From assembly GCA_001595785.1 (NCBI GenBank), contig LSSJ01000043.1, forward strand, positions 23,895 to 87,894: DNA of 64,000 nt, written 5' to 3'. Shown here piece after piece: positions 50,196 through 58,026 of the stretch (its first letter is position 1; every line of letters begins with the position of its first letter). A program made the position numbers and the translations under genes. The DNA comes from Euryarchaeota archaeon SM23-78. Its GTDB lineage: Archaea > Nanobdellota > Nanobdellia > Woesearchaeales > SM23-78. The notes under the pieces were generated by a model. It saw only the letters and a list, made by a program, of their open reading frames with translations, had not been told where the DNA came from and did no database searches.

Positions 50196-51134
50196 TTATA
50201 TCTTCTTCACAATCATACCTTTGAAATCCTTGGCCAGCATATCCTTGGCTTTCTTGGTTAACTCTCCTGTTGTTATGAATATCACTGGCAGCTTCTTGGC
50301 TTGTCCTTGCACATAAGCACTGCTCAGGTCTCCGTCATTTATTTTCTTCTTTTTTCTTGCTTTGCAATAGTATTCCTGGCTTCCTATACGAGAAGGAACT
50401 GCTAATGTATATTCTATATCTGATTTCTTTCTTTTAATCTTGTACTCAATTACTTCTATATCATTCTGCTTGCAATAATTCCATACTTTTCTAAAGAAAG
50501 CATCTTTTTCTTTTTCCAATTCTTCTGCCGGCATTCCTAGTTCTTTTTGCACTTCTTCTTTTTCTCTCGCGAGCTCTGGGTGAGCGAGCACCAAAGGTTC
50601 TTTTTTAATTTCTTTTATTTCTTCTTTCTTTTCTTCTAGTTTTTTAACCTCTACTTTCTTTACCTCTTCTCTTATCGGCATCTTTGGCACAGGCTTTATC
50701 TTCTGCATTATCATTTGCTCTGCTTCTCTGATCGGCACCATGTACCATTTCCAATAGATTTCTCTTTGCCCTTTAACACTTACCTCTAATGGCTTTGCAA
50801 AGTCTCTTATGCTTCTTAGACTAACTCTTACAAGGGGACTTAAATCACTGTCTTTTAATATCTTTTTTTGCCTTAACAACTCTGCTGTTCTCCTATCCTT
50901 CTCATTCAAGTACTTCATTAGATTCTGTAGCCTTACCTCTGTTCCTATGGTGTAATAAGCAGGAGTGCTTCCAACCTTGGTATGAGTTACTTTTACTTTG
51001 CCTTCTGTTTTTAGCTCTGCTAGGACAGCTCCTAATAACAGGGTGTCTCCTGCCTTGATTATTTTTTTTAATTCATTTGGTATTAGTGGTCCTCTTATCT
51101 GCACTATTTTAAGAATTTCTTCTTTGTTAACCAT
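50196..51134 (-). CDS. Winged-helix protein with Mrr-like C-terminal domain
   Basis: A 312-residue protein. The N-terminal 140 residues contain winged-helix-like modules (VQIRGPLIPNELKKIIKAGD; LRSIRDFAKPLEVSVKG). A Lys/Glu coiled linker (150-200) and a C-terminal domain like Mrr/restriction endonuclease folds follow (KKSDIEYTLAVPSRIGSQEY; YCKARKKKKINDGDLSSAYV; VIFITTGELTKKAKDML). The catalytic E-x-K is not clear (YYCKARK), so DNA binding without cleavage is possible. It lies before the tRNA-splicing endonuclease gene on the same strand but downstream of it. Confidence 0.6.
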   Translation of the reverse strand: MVNKEEILKIVQIRGPLIPNELKKIIKAGDTLLLGAVLAELKTEGKVKVTHTKVGSTPAYYTIGTEVRLQNLMKYLNEKDRRTAELLRQKKILKDSDLSPLVRVSLRSIRDFAKPLEVSVKGQREIYWKWYMVPIREAEQMIMQKIKPVPKMPIREEVKKVEVKKLEEKKEEIKEIKKEPLVLAHPELAREKEEVQKELGMPAEELEKEKDAFFRKVWNYCKQNDIEVIEYKIKRKKSDIEYTLAVPSRIGSQEYYCKARKKKKINDGDLSSAYVQGQAKKLPVIFITTGELTKKAKDMLAKDFKGMIVKKI

Positions 51135-51217
51135 TTTTTAATATATATTCTTTTAGGAGTGAATATTTCTAGTATTAGAACTCGATTTATATAAATTTAT
51201 ATTCTTTACCTATAGAA

Positions 51218-51871
51218 TCAGGGCCTCATCCATTTAATCTCATAATAGGTTACATCCCCTTCATCATCTACTATGCCCATCATTAATCTCTTCTTTGTAC
51301 TGTGCGCCACTCTGTTCTTGGCTGCAAATTCATACCATGTCAATGTCTCGCCTTCGTGTACTGGAAAGATTATCCATCTTGCATGGTCTTCTCCTGGTCT
51401 TATTCCTCTGTCATAAACCCTAAAATCTGCTCCAAACTTTAATGCTGTTTTGATTATGTATCCTCTGTTCCTCATATCCTTGAATACAGAGTATCTTATC
51501 CAGAAATTAGGCTCTACTTTTCTTGCTTTTTTTATGAATTCCTCTGAGCTTATTGCTTTTTTTCTTTTATCTGTTATGTGTAATTTGCCTTTTTCTAGCA
51601 AGTATAAGGCTTCTGGCAGTGAGAGCTGTACTTTGCCGTTTTCTAGTACCTGCCCATATGCGCTTTTGTTGTACAGGTTTCTTGCTTCATCGCTTGCTTC
51701 TGTTAGCACTCTTTCTCTTGCTAGGATTGCTTTGATTATTTCTTTTTTTTCCTCTTTCTTTTTTTCTTTTTTCTCTTTTTCTTTCTTTTCTATTTTTTCC
51801 TCTACTTTAACTTCTTCTATACCAACTTTTTTCTTGCTTTTCTTTTTCTTTGCTTTTTTCTTCTTTGCCAT
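51218..51871 (-). CDS. endA: tRNA-splicing endonuclease
   Basis: A 217-residue tRNA-intron endonuclease. The catalytic triad is visible: FRVYDRGIRPGEDHARWIIF (Tyr and His) and VAHSTKKRLMMGIV (Lys). The first 45 residues are an unusual Lys/Glu tail. One catalytic domain is present plus an N-terminal domain (SAYGQVLENGKVQLSLPEAL), so a homotetramer or homodimer form is expected, or an additional subunit elsewhere. Its likely substrate, an intron-bearing tRNA-Val, is at 33016-33147. Confidence 0.92.
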   Translation of the reverse strand: MAKKKKAKKKKSKKKVGIEEVKVEEKIEKKEKEKKEKKKEEKKEIIKAILARERVLTEASDEARNLYNKSAYGQVLENGKVQLSLPEALYLLEKGKLHITDKRKKAISSEEFIKKARKVEPNFWIRYSVFKDMRNRGYIIKTALKFGADFRVYDRGIRPGEDHARWIIFPVHEGETLTWYEFAAKNRVAHSTKKRLMMGIVDDEGDVTYYEIKWMRP

Positions 51872-51989
51872 GCTTGTTTCTTAGCATTAGTGTTTGGTTT
51901 ATATATTTTTGTAAAACATTTTAACTTTCTATATAGAAAATAATTCTTCTTTGAAAAGTGTTAAAAACAATACAGAATACCTCTTTGAT

Positions 51990-52895
51990 ATGATGGAAAT
52001 AACAATCTTAGGCACCAGTTGCATGGTGCCAACCAAGGAAAGAAATGTGCAAGGCATATACCTAGAATACAAAGGAGAAGGCATCTTAATAGACTGCGGA
52101 GAAGGCACTCAGAGACAGATGAATATTACGGGAATAAATCGTAATAAGATAAGGAAGATTCTAATCACGCACTGGCACGGAGACCATGTATCAGGTCTTA
52201 TTGGGTTGCTTCAAACCCTAAGCAACAATGAGAATCCACAGAAAGTAACTCTATTTGGACCAAGAGAAACCAAGGAAAGAATATACCATCTGCTCAAAGC
52301 AGTGAGTTTTGAGCATAACAGACTAGAACTAGATATTAAAGAGCTAAACCCAAAAGGAGTAGAGAAGGTGTTTCAAAACAAAGACTATTGTATTGAATGC
52401 GCTTATATGGATCATAAAATGCCTTGCCTAGGTTACAGCATAATAGAGAAGGATAAAAGAAAAATAAATATGAGTCAAGCAAAAAAACTTGGATTAAAAC
52501 AAGGACCAAACATAGGTAAACTACAAAGAGGGCAAACCATAACTTTTAAAGGAAAAACCATCAAGCCAGAAGATGTGTCACACATACAAAAAGGCAAGAA
52601 ACTAACCATAATCCTAGATACACTTCCATGCACCAATGCTTATGAACTAGCCAAAGAAGCAGATGTGTTGATAGCAGAGTCTGCTTATACATCAGACTTA
52701 GAAGAAAAAGGAGCAGAATACAAGCACCTGACAACCAAAGACGCAGGCCTGATAGCAACCAAGGCAAATGTAAAGAAACTGATAATCACTCACTTTTCAC
52801 AAAGATACAAAACAACTAAAGAATTACAAGAAGAGATAAAAACCTTTTTTAAGAACAGCAAAGTAGCGCATGATTTGATGAAGATAAAGCTTTGA
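51990..52895 (+). CDS. rnz: Ribonuclease Z
   Basis: Metallo-beta-lactamase-fold tRNA 3' endonuclease. The zinc motif ITHWHGDHVSGLIGL is at about residue 65. Further features are LIDCGEGTQRQM, YMDHKMPCLGYSI, ILDTLPCTNAY (bridging Asp) and IITHFSQRYK (last His). The frame extends to a TTG at 51951, but two adjacent ATG codons at 51990 and 51993 begin the conserved MEITILGTS. It matures tRNA 3' ends, needed here because CCA is not encoded in the visible tRNA. Confidence 0.93.
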   Translation: MMEITILGTSCMVPTKERNVQGIYLEYKGEGILIDCGEGTQRQMNITGINRNKIRKILITHWHGDHVSGLIGLLQTLSNNENPQKVTLFGPRETKERIYHLLKAVSFEHNRLELDIKELNPKGVEKVFQNKDYCIECAYMDHKMPCLGYSIIEKDKRKINMSQAKKLGLKQGPNIGKLQRGQTITFKGKTIKPEDVSHIQKGKKLTIILDTLPCTNAYELAKEADVLIAESAYTSDLEEKGAEYKHLTTKDAGLIATKANVKKLIITHFSQRYKTTKELQEEIKTFFKNSKVAHDLMKIKL

Positions 52896-52898
52896 ATC

Positions 52899-54449
52899 TT
52901 AATCCTTCTTAGGAGGAACTTCTTCTCCATTCCAACAATACAAACATAATTTTTCTCTAGGCAAACCAATTGCTTTTACCATGTCATCAAGTCTTTGATA
53001 CATTAAAGAAGTAACTAGGGGTTTGTTATTCCTTTTTCCAAGGTTCTTTCTAATAATTTCAACCATTTGCTTATATTTTTTAGAGTCAGGATTAAGATAG
53101 TCCCTAACATCCTCTATATGTCTTCCTTCAATTTCATAGATAGCTTTTCTTGCTGCAAGCTCTTCTATAGTTTTTGTAGAGAGATTAAACTTACAAGGAT
53201 ACATTAAAGGAGGGCAGTTAGGCCTGATATGAATTTTACCGAGTTTAACACCTGCCATTTCAGCAATAGCATTTACCCTTTCTAAGTATTTCTTTAATTG
53301 TGTTCCTCTTACAATCGAATCTTCATTTATAATCATATCCAGTATTAATAAATCCAGTATTGGGATGAGTTTACGCTTAGCAACCTCATCCCTTACTTCT
53401 TGTTTAGTTGGTGTATAACTCCTACCCCAAGTGGGGGTATACTTTATAAAAGGCCTCATAAAAGATGTTATCATTTTGAAAGATTCATTTATTTCTTGTT
53501 CTAGTTGTCCAATATCAATTTCTTGTTTTTTAAACTTTTCAAGCGCTTGATGCGCTCTTTCTTCACCCATTTTTTTAGTTTCCATTGCATAACCAAGTCC
53601 ATGCCCTGTTCCAGAATCAGGAATACCACTAACAAGGTCTGCTTTAACAGAATCTCTTCTTGCCAGAGCAGCTCCTGTTCTATATCTAGCCATTTCTGCA
53701 TAAATATCTCCGTACCTAGAAGCAGGGAAACCAATGTATATAAATAAGAAGCCACATATTTGTGTTAAATCACTTCCTTCTGCTTTTGTACTAGGACCAA
53801 ATTCATTAATCTTAATAATCTCCCTTGCTCCAACATTTTTATATAGTTGAAAACCCAGGTTTGGAAGAGCACAATTCTCAGAAGTAACAGCCCAAGCATC
53901 ATTCTTTTTTCCAATAAACAAAGGAAATCTGTCACTCGCAGCATAAAGCCCTTGTTTTGTAAGCAATATAAGTGATACAGAACCATCAATTCTATCGTAC
54001 ATATACTCAATACCATCAACAATATTCTTTCCCTGATTTATTAGGTTTGCAATAACATCAGCAGTGTTAGGCTTACCATACTCTGTTTTTTCTTCAAATG
54101 TAGCACCATGTTTGTGTTTTAATTCCCATGCAAGCTCTTCTGAATTATTAACTATACCGTCGATGCAAATAGCAAAGTTTCCTACTTTTCCGTCAAGAGT
54201 AATGGGTTGTTCTTCATCAGGGCTAATAACTCCAATTCCATACTTACTGTCTATTATACCAAAAAATTCATTAAACTTGGCTTTAAACTGGGTCTCACTA
54301 ATATCTTTAATATCCTTAGAAATATTTCTACCATGATTTTTTAAGTAAGCAATTCCACCATACTGTGGCCCTCTATGCGTTTGATAGTCTGTCCCATAGA
54401 AAAGATCTGAGAAACAATTCCCTTTTGAAGCAACACCAAATAAACTCAT
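52899..54449 (-). CDS. Amidophosphoribosyltransferase-like protein (PurF family)
   Basis: A 516-residue two-domain protein: N-terminal Ntn glutaminase-like (THRGPQYGGIAYLKNHGR; GNFAICIDGIVNN) and C-terminal PRTase-like (SGIPDSGTGHGLGYAMETKK; INEDSIVRGTQLKK). PurF makes phosphoribosylamine from PRPP and glutamine. Here the N-terminal nucleophile Cys is Ser (MSLFGVAS against MCGxFG), and the PRPP loop DDSIVRGTT is NEDSIVRGTQ. Glutaminase activity is doubtful. No other purine genes are in the window. It is convergent with rnz. Confidence 0.82.
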   Translation of the reverse strand: MSLFGVASKGNCFSDLFYGTDYQTHRGPQYGGIAYLKNHGRNISKDIKDISETQFKAKFNEFFGIIDSKYGIGVISPDEEQPITLDGKVGNFAICIDGIVNNSEELAWELKHKHGATFEEKTEYGKPNTADVIANLINQGKNIVDGIEYMYDRIDGSVSLILLTKQGLYAASDRFPLFIGKKNDAWAVTSENCALPNLGFQLYKNVGAREIIKINEFGPSTKAEGSDLTQICGFLFIYIGFPASRYGDIYAEMARYRTGAALARRDSVKADLVSGIPDSGTGHGLGYAMETKKMGEERAHQALEKFKKQEIDIGQLEQEINESFKMITSFMRPFIKYTPTWGRSYTPTKQEVRDEVAKRKLIPILDLLILDMIINEDSIVRGTQLKKYLERVNAIAEMAGVKLGKIHIRPNCPPLMYPCKFNLSTKTIEELAARKAIYEIEGRHIEDVRDYLNPDSKKYKQMVEIIRKNLGKRNNKPLVTSLMYQRLDDMVKAIGLPREKLCLYCWNGEEVPPKKD

Positions 54450-54476
54450 TTAGGCTCACATAATTAATTATTAGCC

Positions 54477-54692
54477 TCACCTCTGCTTATTCGCCAGCTT
54501 AATATCCCCTGCTTTTACTGTTCTTCTATTAGCATGCCTGCTCAGCTCAATAGCCTCTCTGCTAATCTTATCACCGACATCCTCAAGAACATCTCTAAGA
54601 GCCTCTTTAGATTCCTCACTCACTCTATAAGCGCCTGCTAGTTTCAGAATCTTCTCCATAGCAGACAAGCTCAAAATCTTTTTCCCAGCCAT
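54477..54692 (-). CDS. Archaeal histone
   Basis: A 71-residue minimal histone fold (LSLSAMEKILKLAGAYRVSE; LSRHANRRTVKAGDIKLANK). It resembles HMf-type histones with a short N-terminal segment and no basic tail. The RxTVxxxDI segment is the typical second loop/helix. It wraps and compacts DNA as dimers or larger stacks. Confidence 0.94.
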   Translation of the reverse strand: MAGKKILSLSAMEKILKLAGAYRVSEESKEALRDVLEDVGDKISREAIELSRHANRRTVKAGDIKLANKQR

Positions 54693-54735
54693 AAAAAAGG
54701 CGAATATGAAGGTTTTTATAAAGTTATTGAATTAA

Positions 54736-54870
54736 GTTCAAAAAAGTAAGTGCCAATTTGCGAGGGCATACATTAGCTTTACAGTCCAAGCGAAGTGGGG
54801 GGACGCCCCAGTCGGGGAGACGAAGCTTTCCAAAAAGGACATCACGGCCCGAGCCGGCACTTTTTTGAAC
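54736..54870. repeat. Intergenic imperfect palindrome, family B copy 2
   Basis: A 135-base element between histone and hjc genes. The outer arms GTTCAAAAAAGTAAGTGCC and GGCACTTTTTTGAAC are inverted with a 4-base difference. The core includes ACGCCCCAGTCGGGGAGACG, ATCACGGCCCGAGCCGGCAC and GCGAGGGCATACATTAGC, colinear with the copy at 46796. The arms differ between copies. Confidence 0.75.
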
Positions 54871-54916
54871 GTAAAAAAGAAAACAATTTAATAATTGAAA
54901 TCATTTTCCTTATATC

Positions 54917-55324
54917 ATGCCCATTAGCCACAGTCGTAGAAAGAGCAAAGGAAGCAAAGCAGAGCGAGACTTAATCCATCTCTTCTGGTCTAAAGGTTTT
55001 GCTGCTATGCGTGCTGCTGGTAGTGGTTCAACCCAGCACCCAAGCCCTGATGTTATTGCAGGCGATGGTAAGAAGTTTTATGCTTTTGAAGTTAAGTCTT
55101 CTCGGGATAAATCAAAATACTTGGAAAAAGACGAGATAACCCAATTAGACTTGTTTGCAAACAGTTTTGGAGCCCGCCCTTTTGTTGCAATAAAATTTGA
55201 TAATGAGGAATGGTATTTCTTAAGATTAACAGATTTGAAAGTTACGCCAAGGAGTTATGTTGTGACGCTTGACCTGGCAAAGAAGAAAGGGTTGAGTTTT
55301 GAGGTTTTGACAGGTAAAACATAA
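54917..55324 (+). CDS. hjc: Holliday junction resolvase Hjc
   Basis: A 135-residue resolvase of the PD-(D/E)XK fold. SRRKSKGSKAERDLIHLFWS (catalytic Glu in the first helix), HPSPDVIAGDGKKFYAFEVK (Asp, Glu, Lys) and EKDEITQLDLFANSFG are the archaeal Hjc motifs. It cuts four-way junctions in recombination and fork restart. Confidence 0.94.
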   Translation: MPISHSRRKSKGSKAERDLIHLFWSKGFAAMRAAGSGSTQHPSPDVIAGDGKKFYAFEVKSSRDKSKYLEKDEITQLDLFANSFGARPFVAIKFDNEEWYFLRLTDLKVTPRSYVVTLDLAKKKGLSFEVLTGKT

Positions 55325-55360
55325 AGTTATTTATACTAAACTTTATTTACTGGATTAATA

Positions 55361-55840
55361 ATGATAAAAGCAGATAAAATAATTAAATTCATAGTTTCTA
55401 TTGTTATATGCCAGCTAGCAGGCATAATTGGTTCATTCTTCACTGCCAACTCTATCCCTACATGGTATCTTGGCCTAGCAAAACCTTCTTTTAATCCTCC
55501 TAACTGGGTTTTTGCACCTGTATGGACAACTTTGTTCATATTAATGGGGGTATCACTTTATCTTATATGGGAAGAAGGCTTTAAATCAGAGGGAGTTAAA
55601 ACAGGTTTGTTGTTGTTCGGAGTGCAGTTAATCCTAAACATATTATGGTCTATTATTTTCTTTGGATTAAGAAACCCGTTTATAGCATTCATAGAAATTG
55701 TGGTGCTCTGGATTGCAATCCTACTGACCATTTTGAAGTTCTACAAGGTTTCAAGAACAGCAGCTTACTTATTAATACCATACATCCTCTGGGTAACCTT
55801 TGCAGCAATATTAAACCTGATAATATTTATCCTGAATTAG
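55361..55840 (+). CDS. TspO/MBR-family membrane protein
   Basis: A 159-residue five-helix membrane protein. TWYLGLAKPSFNPPNWVFAP, VWTTLFILMG and ILNILWSIIFFGLRNPFIAF are the TspO signatures. Bacterial TspO binds porphyrins and sterols; the archaeal function is unknown. A TATA-like TTATTTATACT lies about 30 bases before the ATG. Confidence 0.9.
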   Translation: MIKADKIIKFIVSIVICQLAGIIGSFFTANSIPTWYLGLAKPSFNPPNWVFAPVWTTLFILMGVSLYLIWEEGFKSEGVKTGLLLFGVQLILNILWSIIFFGLRNPFIAFIEIVVLWIAILLTILKFYKVSRTAAYLLIPYILWVTFAAILNLIIFILN

Positions 55841-55901
55841 TAAAGAAAAAAGTATGCGCTGACCGAGAAACACAAGTTTTTTCCTAATCAGGCGTACCTT
55901 T

Positions 55902-56132
55902 TTATTTCGCCACCATTTCTTTCATCGCTGCCTCTACTTTAGAACTCATATTATATCCTTTTTCCCTGCAATACTTCTTGAACTTAAAAGCAATGTTTTT
56001 GTCAATTGTGAAGTTTAGCCTTGTCTTGGTTCTTATTCTTTTATCTCTTTCAAACTCCATTAATGTGTCAAATACTATTTTATCTCTTTGTGCTATTTCA
56101 TGCGCTTTTTTCAGGAATTTATTTGATTGCAT
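55902..56132 (-). CDS. RHH-type antitoxin candidate paired with Doc-like toxin
   Basis: A 76-residue protein. The C-terminal part RLNFTIDKNIAFKFKKYCRE then KGYNMSSKVEAAMKEMV fits a ribbon-helix-helix DNA-binding domain, and the N-terminal helix (KFLKKAHEIAQRDKIVFDTL) could bind the toxin. It lies after, and overlaps by 14 bases, the Doc-like gene, so toxin comes first, the reverse of Phd-Doc. Confidence 0.65.
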   Translation of the reverse strand: MQSNKFLKKAHEIAQRDKIVFDTLMEFERDKRIRTKTRLNFTIDKNIAFKFKKYCREKGYNMSSKVEAAMKEMVAK

Positions 56133-56460
56133 CTTTTATCAAGTCCTCAATTTTTGTTATACTCTTAATGTTTCTTAGGATTATGTTCTTTACAAGCAAG
56201 ACAACTTTGTCATCATAGGTTTTATGTCCTTCATACTCAGCATAAGTTTTGATTAGTAAAGCCGCTGTTCTTTTGTTGCCTTCTTCAAAGACATGGTCTA
56301 ACAGGATTGCTCTTACAAGCCAGGCCAAGGCTTTGGTCCAGTTCTCTGTTTTCTTGGCATAACTTAAAGCAAAATCAAGGCTTGCTTCATTATGAACAGA
56401 GCCATTTTCAAACTCTTTGTTTAAGGCAATAATGTCTTTTTTAGTCAAAGCAAACTTCAT
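56119..56460 (-). CDS. Doc/Fic-domain toxin-like protein
   Basis: A 113-residue short Fic protein of Doc type. The motif HVFEEGNKRTAALLIKTYAE is the Doc variant H-x-F-x-x-x-N-K-R (Gly after Glu retained, Lys in place of Gly-Arg). Doc phosphorylates EF-Tu, using the motif in reverse orientation to AMPylating Fic proteins. An inverted repeat right at the presumed transcription start suggests autorepression. Confidence 0.82.
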   Translation of the reverse strand: MKFALTKKDIIALNKEFENGSVHNEASLDFALSYAKKTENWTKALAWLVRAILLDHVFEEGNKRTAALLIKTYAEYEGHKTYDDKVVLLVKNIILRNIKSITKIEDLIKDAIK

Positions 56461-56465
56461 TTTAA

Positions 56466-56483
56466 ATACACACTTGTGTGTAT
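56466..56483 (-). promoter_or_regulatory. Operator-like inverted repeat of the Doc module
   Basis: ATACACAC-TT-GTGTGTAT is a perfect 8-base inverted repeat, 5 bases before the Doc-like ATG and after a TATA-like CTTTATAAATA (minus strand, about 56495-56505). A further half-site AAATGTGTATTT adjoins it. This fits binding of the RHH partner. Confidence 0.6.
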
Positions 56484-56557
56484 AAATGTGTATTTATTTA
56501 TAAAGATTTCGATTTAGTAAGAAGCTAATAAAAAGAAGTGAATGCGCCGACCGGGCA

Positions 56558-57196
56558 TCACCTTAACTTTAACTGTGTTCCCCTCAAATACTTCTTATCA
56601 GGCTTGAATGCAAAGGCTGTATGCTCATCAAAATAACCACATCTTATTCTATCAAGAGGTATGCCTGCTCTTCTGCTCAGCATTAATGAGTAAAAGAATA
56701 CCTGGGTGGAAGCGTACTTTTCTTGGGCTGCTCTTGGCTTATAATCCCACACCCAAACTTTATCATTATCTGTTCTTAGAACATCAATATGGCCTGATAA
56801 AGGCTCTTTGCTATTAAAAAACTCTTCATGCTTTTTGCCTAGTTCTGTTGCTCTTAGCCAGATAGGAACCTCTACCCCCACAGTTGTGTTATCATAGCTG
56901 AGCATAAATACCTGCACATTGCTATGAGCATCTGTGTATTTATTCCAGCTAAGCCCTTCTCTTGCTAGCATGGTGACTTCATGATTATCTATTTGTCTTG
57001 GTCTGATTCCTAAATCAAATCTGAGCCTGCTTCCTCGTGGGCCTGTTAGGAAAGGCTCTTGCGGGCAGTTCTTAAAAACCCTGTTCAAATATCTGTGAAG
57101 AGGATAGAATCCATTATCTCTGAGCAGGCCTAGCTTGGCGTTGTGCAGCCTGTAGTGATAGTACCATCCATGGTCAAGAGAAACGTGTTGTAGCAT
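56558..57196 (-). CDS. PD-(D/E)XK nuclease-like protein
   Basis: A 212-residue protein. LSGHIDVLRTDNDKVWVWDY then KPRAAQEKYASTQVFFYSLM gives H-I-D, D-x-K and Q-x-x-x-Y in the order of the RecB/Cas4-like nuclease superfamily, but without Fe-S cysteines. The N-terminal half is Arg/His-rich (WYYHYRLHNAKLGLLRDNGF; GPRGSRLRFDLGIRPRQIDN). The role is unknown, likely DNA repair or processing. It is downstream of a small membrane protein gene on the same strand. Confidence 0.72.
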   Translation of the reverse strand: MLQHVSLDHGWYYHYRLHNAKLGLLRDNGFYPLHRYLNRVFKNCPQEPFLTGPRGSRLRFDLGIRPRQIDNHEVTMLAREGLSWNKYTDAHSNVQVFMLSYDNTTVGVEVPIWLRATELGKKHEEFFNSKEPLSGHIDVLRTDNDKVWVWDYKPRAAQEKYASTQVFFYSLMLSRRAGIPLDRIRCGYFDEHTAFAFKPDKKYLRGTQLKLR

Positions 57197-57241
57197 CGTG
57201 AAAACAGTTAATGAGGTAAAAAAATAATTTTAAAGAAGAAA

Positions 57242-57454
57242 TTATTTCTTCTTTTTAATCAGTTTCTCAATCTTTACTTCTTCTGCTTCTATCTTTCTCT
57301 CCTCAGCAGCCACTTTCATAACAATCCTTTCAAGATTCAGGTCAATCTTTGCCACTCTTCTCTCCATTAACACCAGAATCCTGAGGCTGTAAACAATAGC
57401 TGCTAGGGTGCCAATAATGATTGCGAGTATGACTGCGTCCGTTCCTTGTGCCAT
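57242..57454 (-). CDS. Small membrane protein with coiled-coil tail
   Basis: A 70-residue protein. One membrane segment (VILAIIIGTLAAIVYSLRIL) is followed by a charged amphipathic helix (ERRVAKIDLNLERIVMKVAA; EERKIEAEEVKIEKLIKKKK) likely to form a coiled coil in the cytoplasm. GGAGGTTATCTAAA precedes ATG 57454. Function unknown, a possible scaffold. Confidence 0.65.
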   Translation of the reverse strand: MAQGTDAVILAIIIGTLAAIVYSLRILVLMERRVAKIDLNLERIVMKVAAEERKIEAEEVKIEKLIKKKK

Positions 57455-57622
57455 TTTAGATAACCTCCACCTCTTTTTTTATTTAAATATCTCTTGTTTA
57501 AACTTTATCTTATTAGGTTTATATATTTTTTCTTTTTTACTTTACACAAAGATAAATTTAATCAAAACCTTTATATACCTGTGCCTCTTTATCCACTGCA
57601 TAAGGATTAAAGGTGGTGTTAT

Positions 57623-57889
57623 ATGCTTAAGATGAAAAGAATATCCGAAACCTTTGAGATGAGGGTGTTTACTGATACTGGTGATTATTTTGGTGATGTA
57701 GAAGAGGCTATTCTTACTCAGAACAAGGTGTTTGGCTGGAGGGTAAGGGCCACTAAGAACAGTTTCCTGAACAAGGTGCTGGGCAGTGCCAAAGGGGTTA
57801 TTGTGCCTCATCAGCTGGTCAAGAGCATTGGCGACATTATGATTATTAGCAAGTCAGCTGTGCCTAGTTATGGACCAGAAGAAGAATAA
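57623..57889 (+). CDS. PRC-barrel domain protein
   Basis: An 88-residue PRC-barrel (FEMRVFTDTGDYFGDVEEAI; GVIVPHQLVKSIGDIMIISK). GGTGGTGTTAT precedes ATG 57623, and a second ATG occurs three codons later. A TATA-like CTTTATATACC lies at about 57570. It is a more divergent member than the PRC-barrel at 26976. Three tandem hairpins follow the stop. Confidence 0.75.
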   Translation: MLKMKRISETFEMRVFTDTGDYFGDVEEAILTQNKVFGWRVRATKNSFLNKVLGSAKGVIVPHQLVKSIGDIMIISKSAVPSYGPEEE

Positions 57890-57891
57890 AA

Positions 57892-57958
57892 CAAAATTAT
57901 TTCATAATTTTGAATTCACAAAAGCAAAGCTTTTGGGACACAAAATCAAAGATTTTGT
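57892..57958. terminator. Three tandem hairpins with 3-base loops
   Basis: CAAAATTAT-TTC-ATAATTTTG (57892-57912), CAAAAGC-AAA-GCTTTTG (57919-57935) and ACAAAATC-AAA-GATTTTGT (57940-57958) lie between two convergent genes. All stems are perfect. They may act as a bidirectional 3'-end signal. Confidence 0.5.
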
Positions 57959-58026
57959 TGATTTTTCTAAAAAAGAAAAATAAATAAAAAAATATTTTTT
58001 CATTGTTTTAGCTTTTTCTTAAAAAA

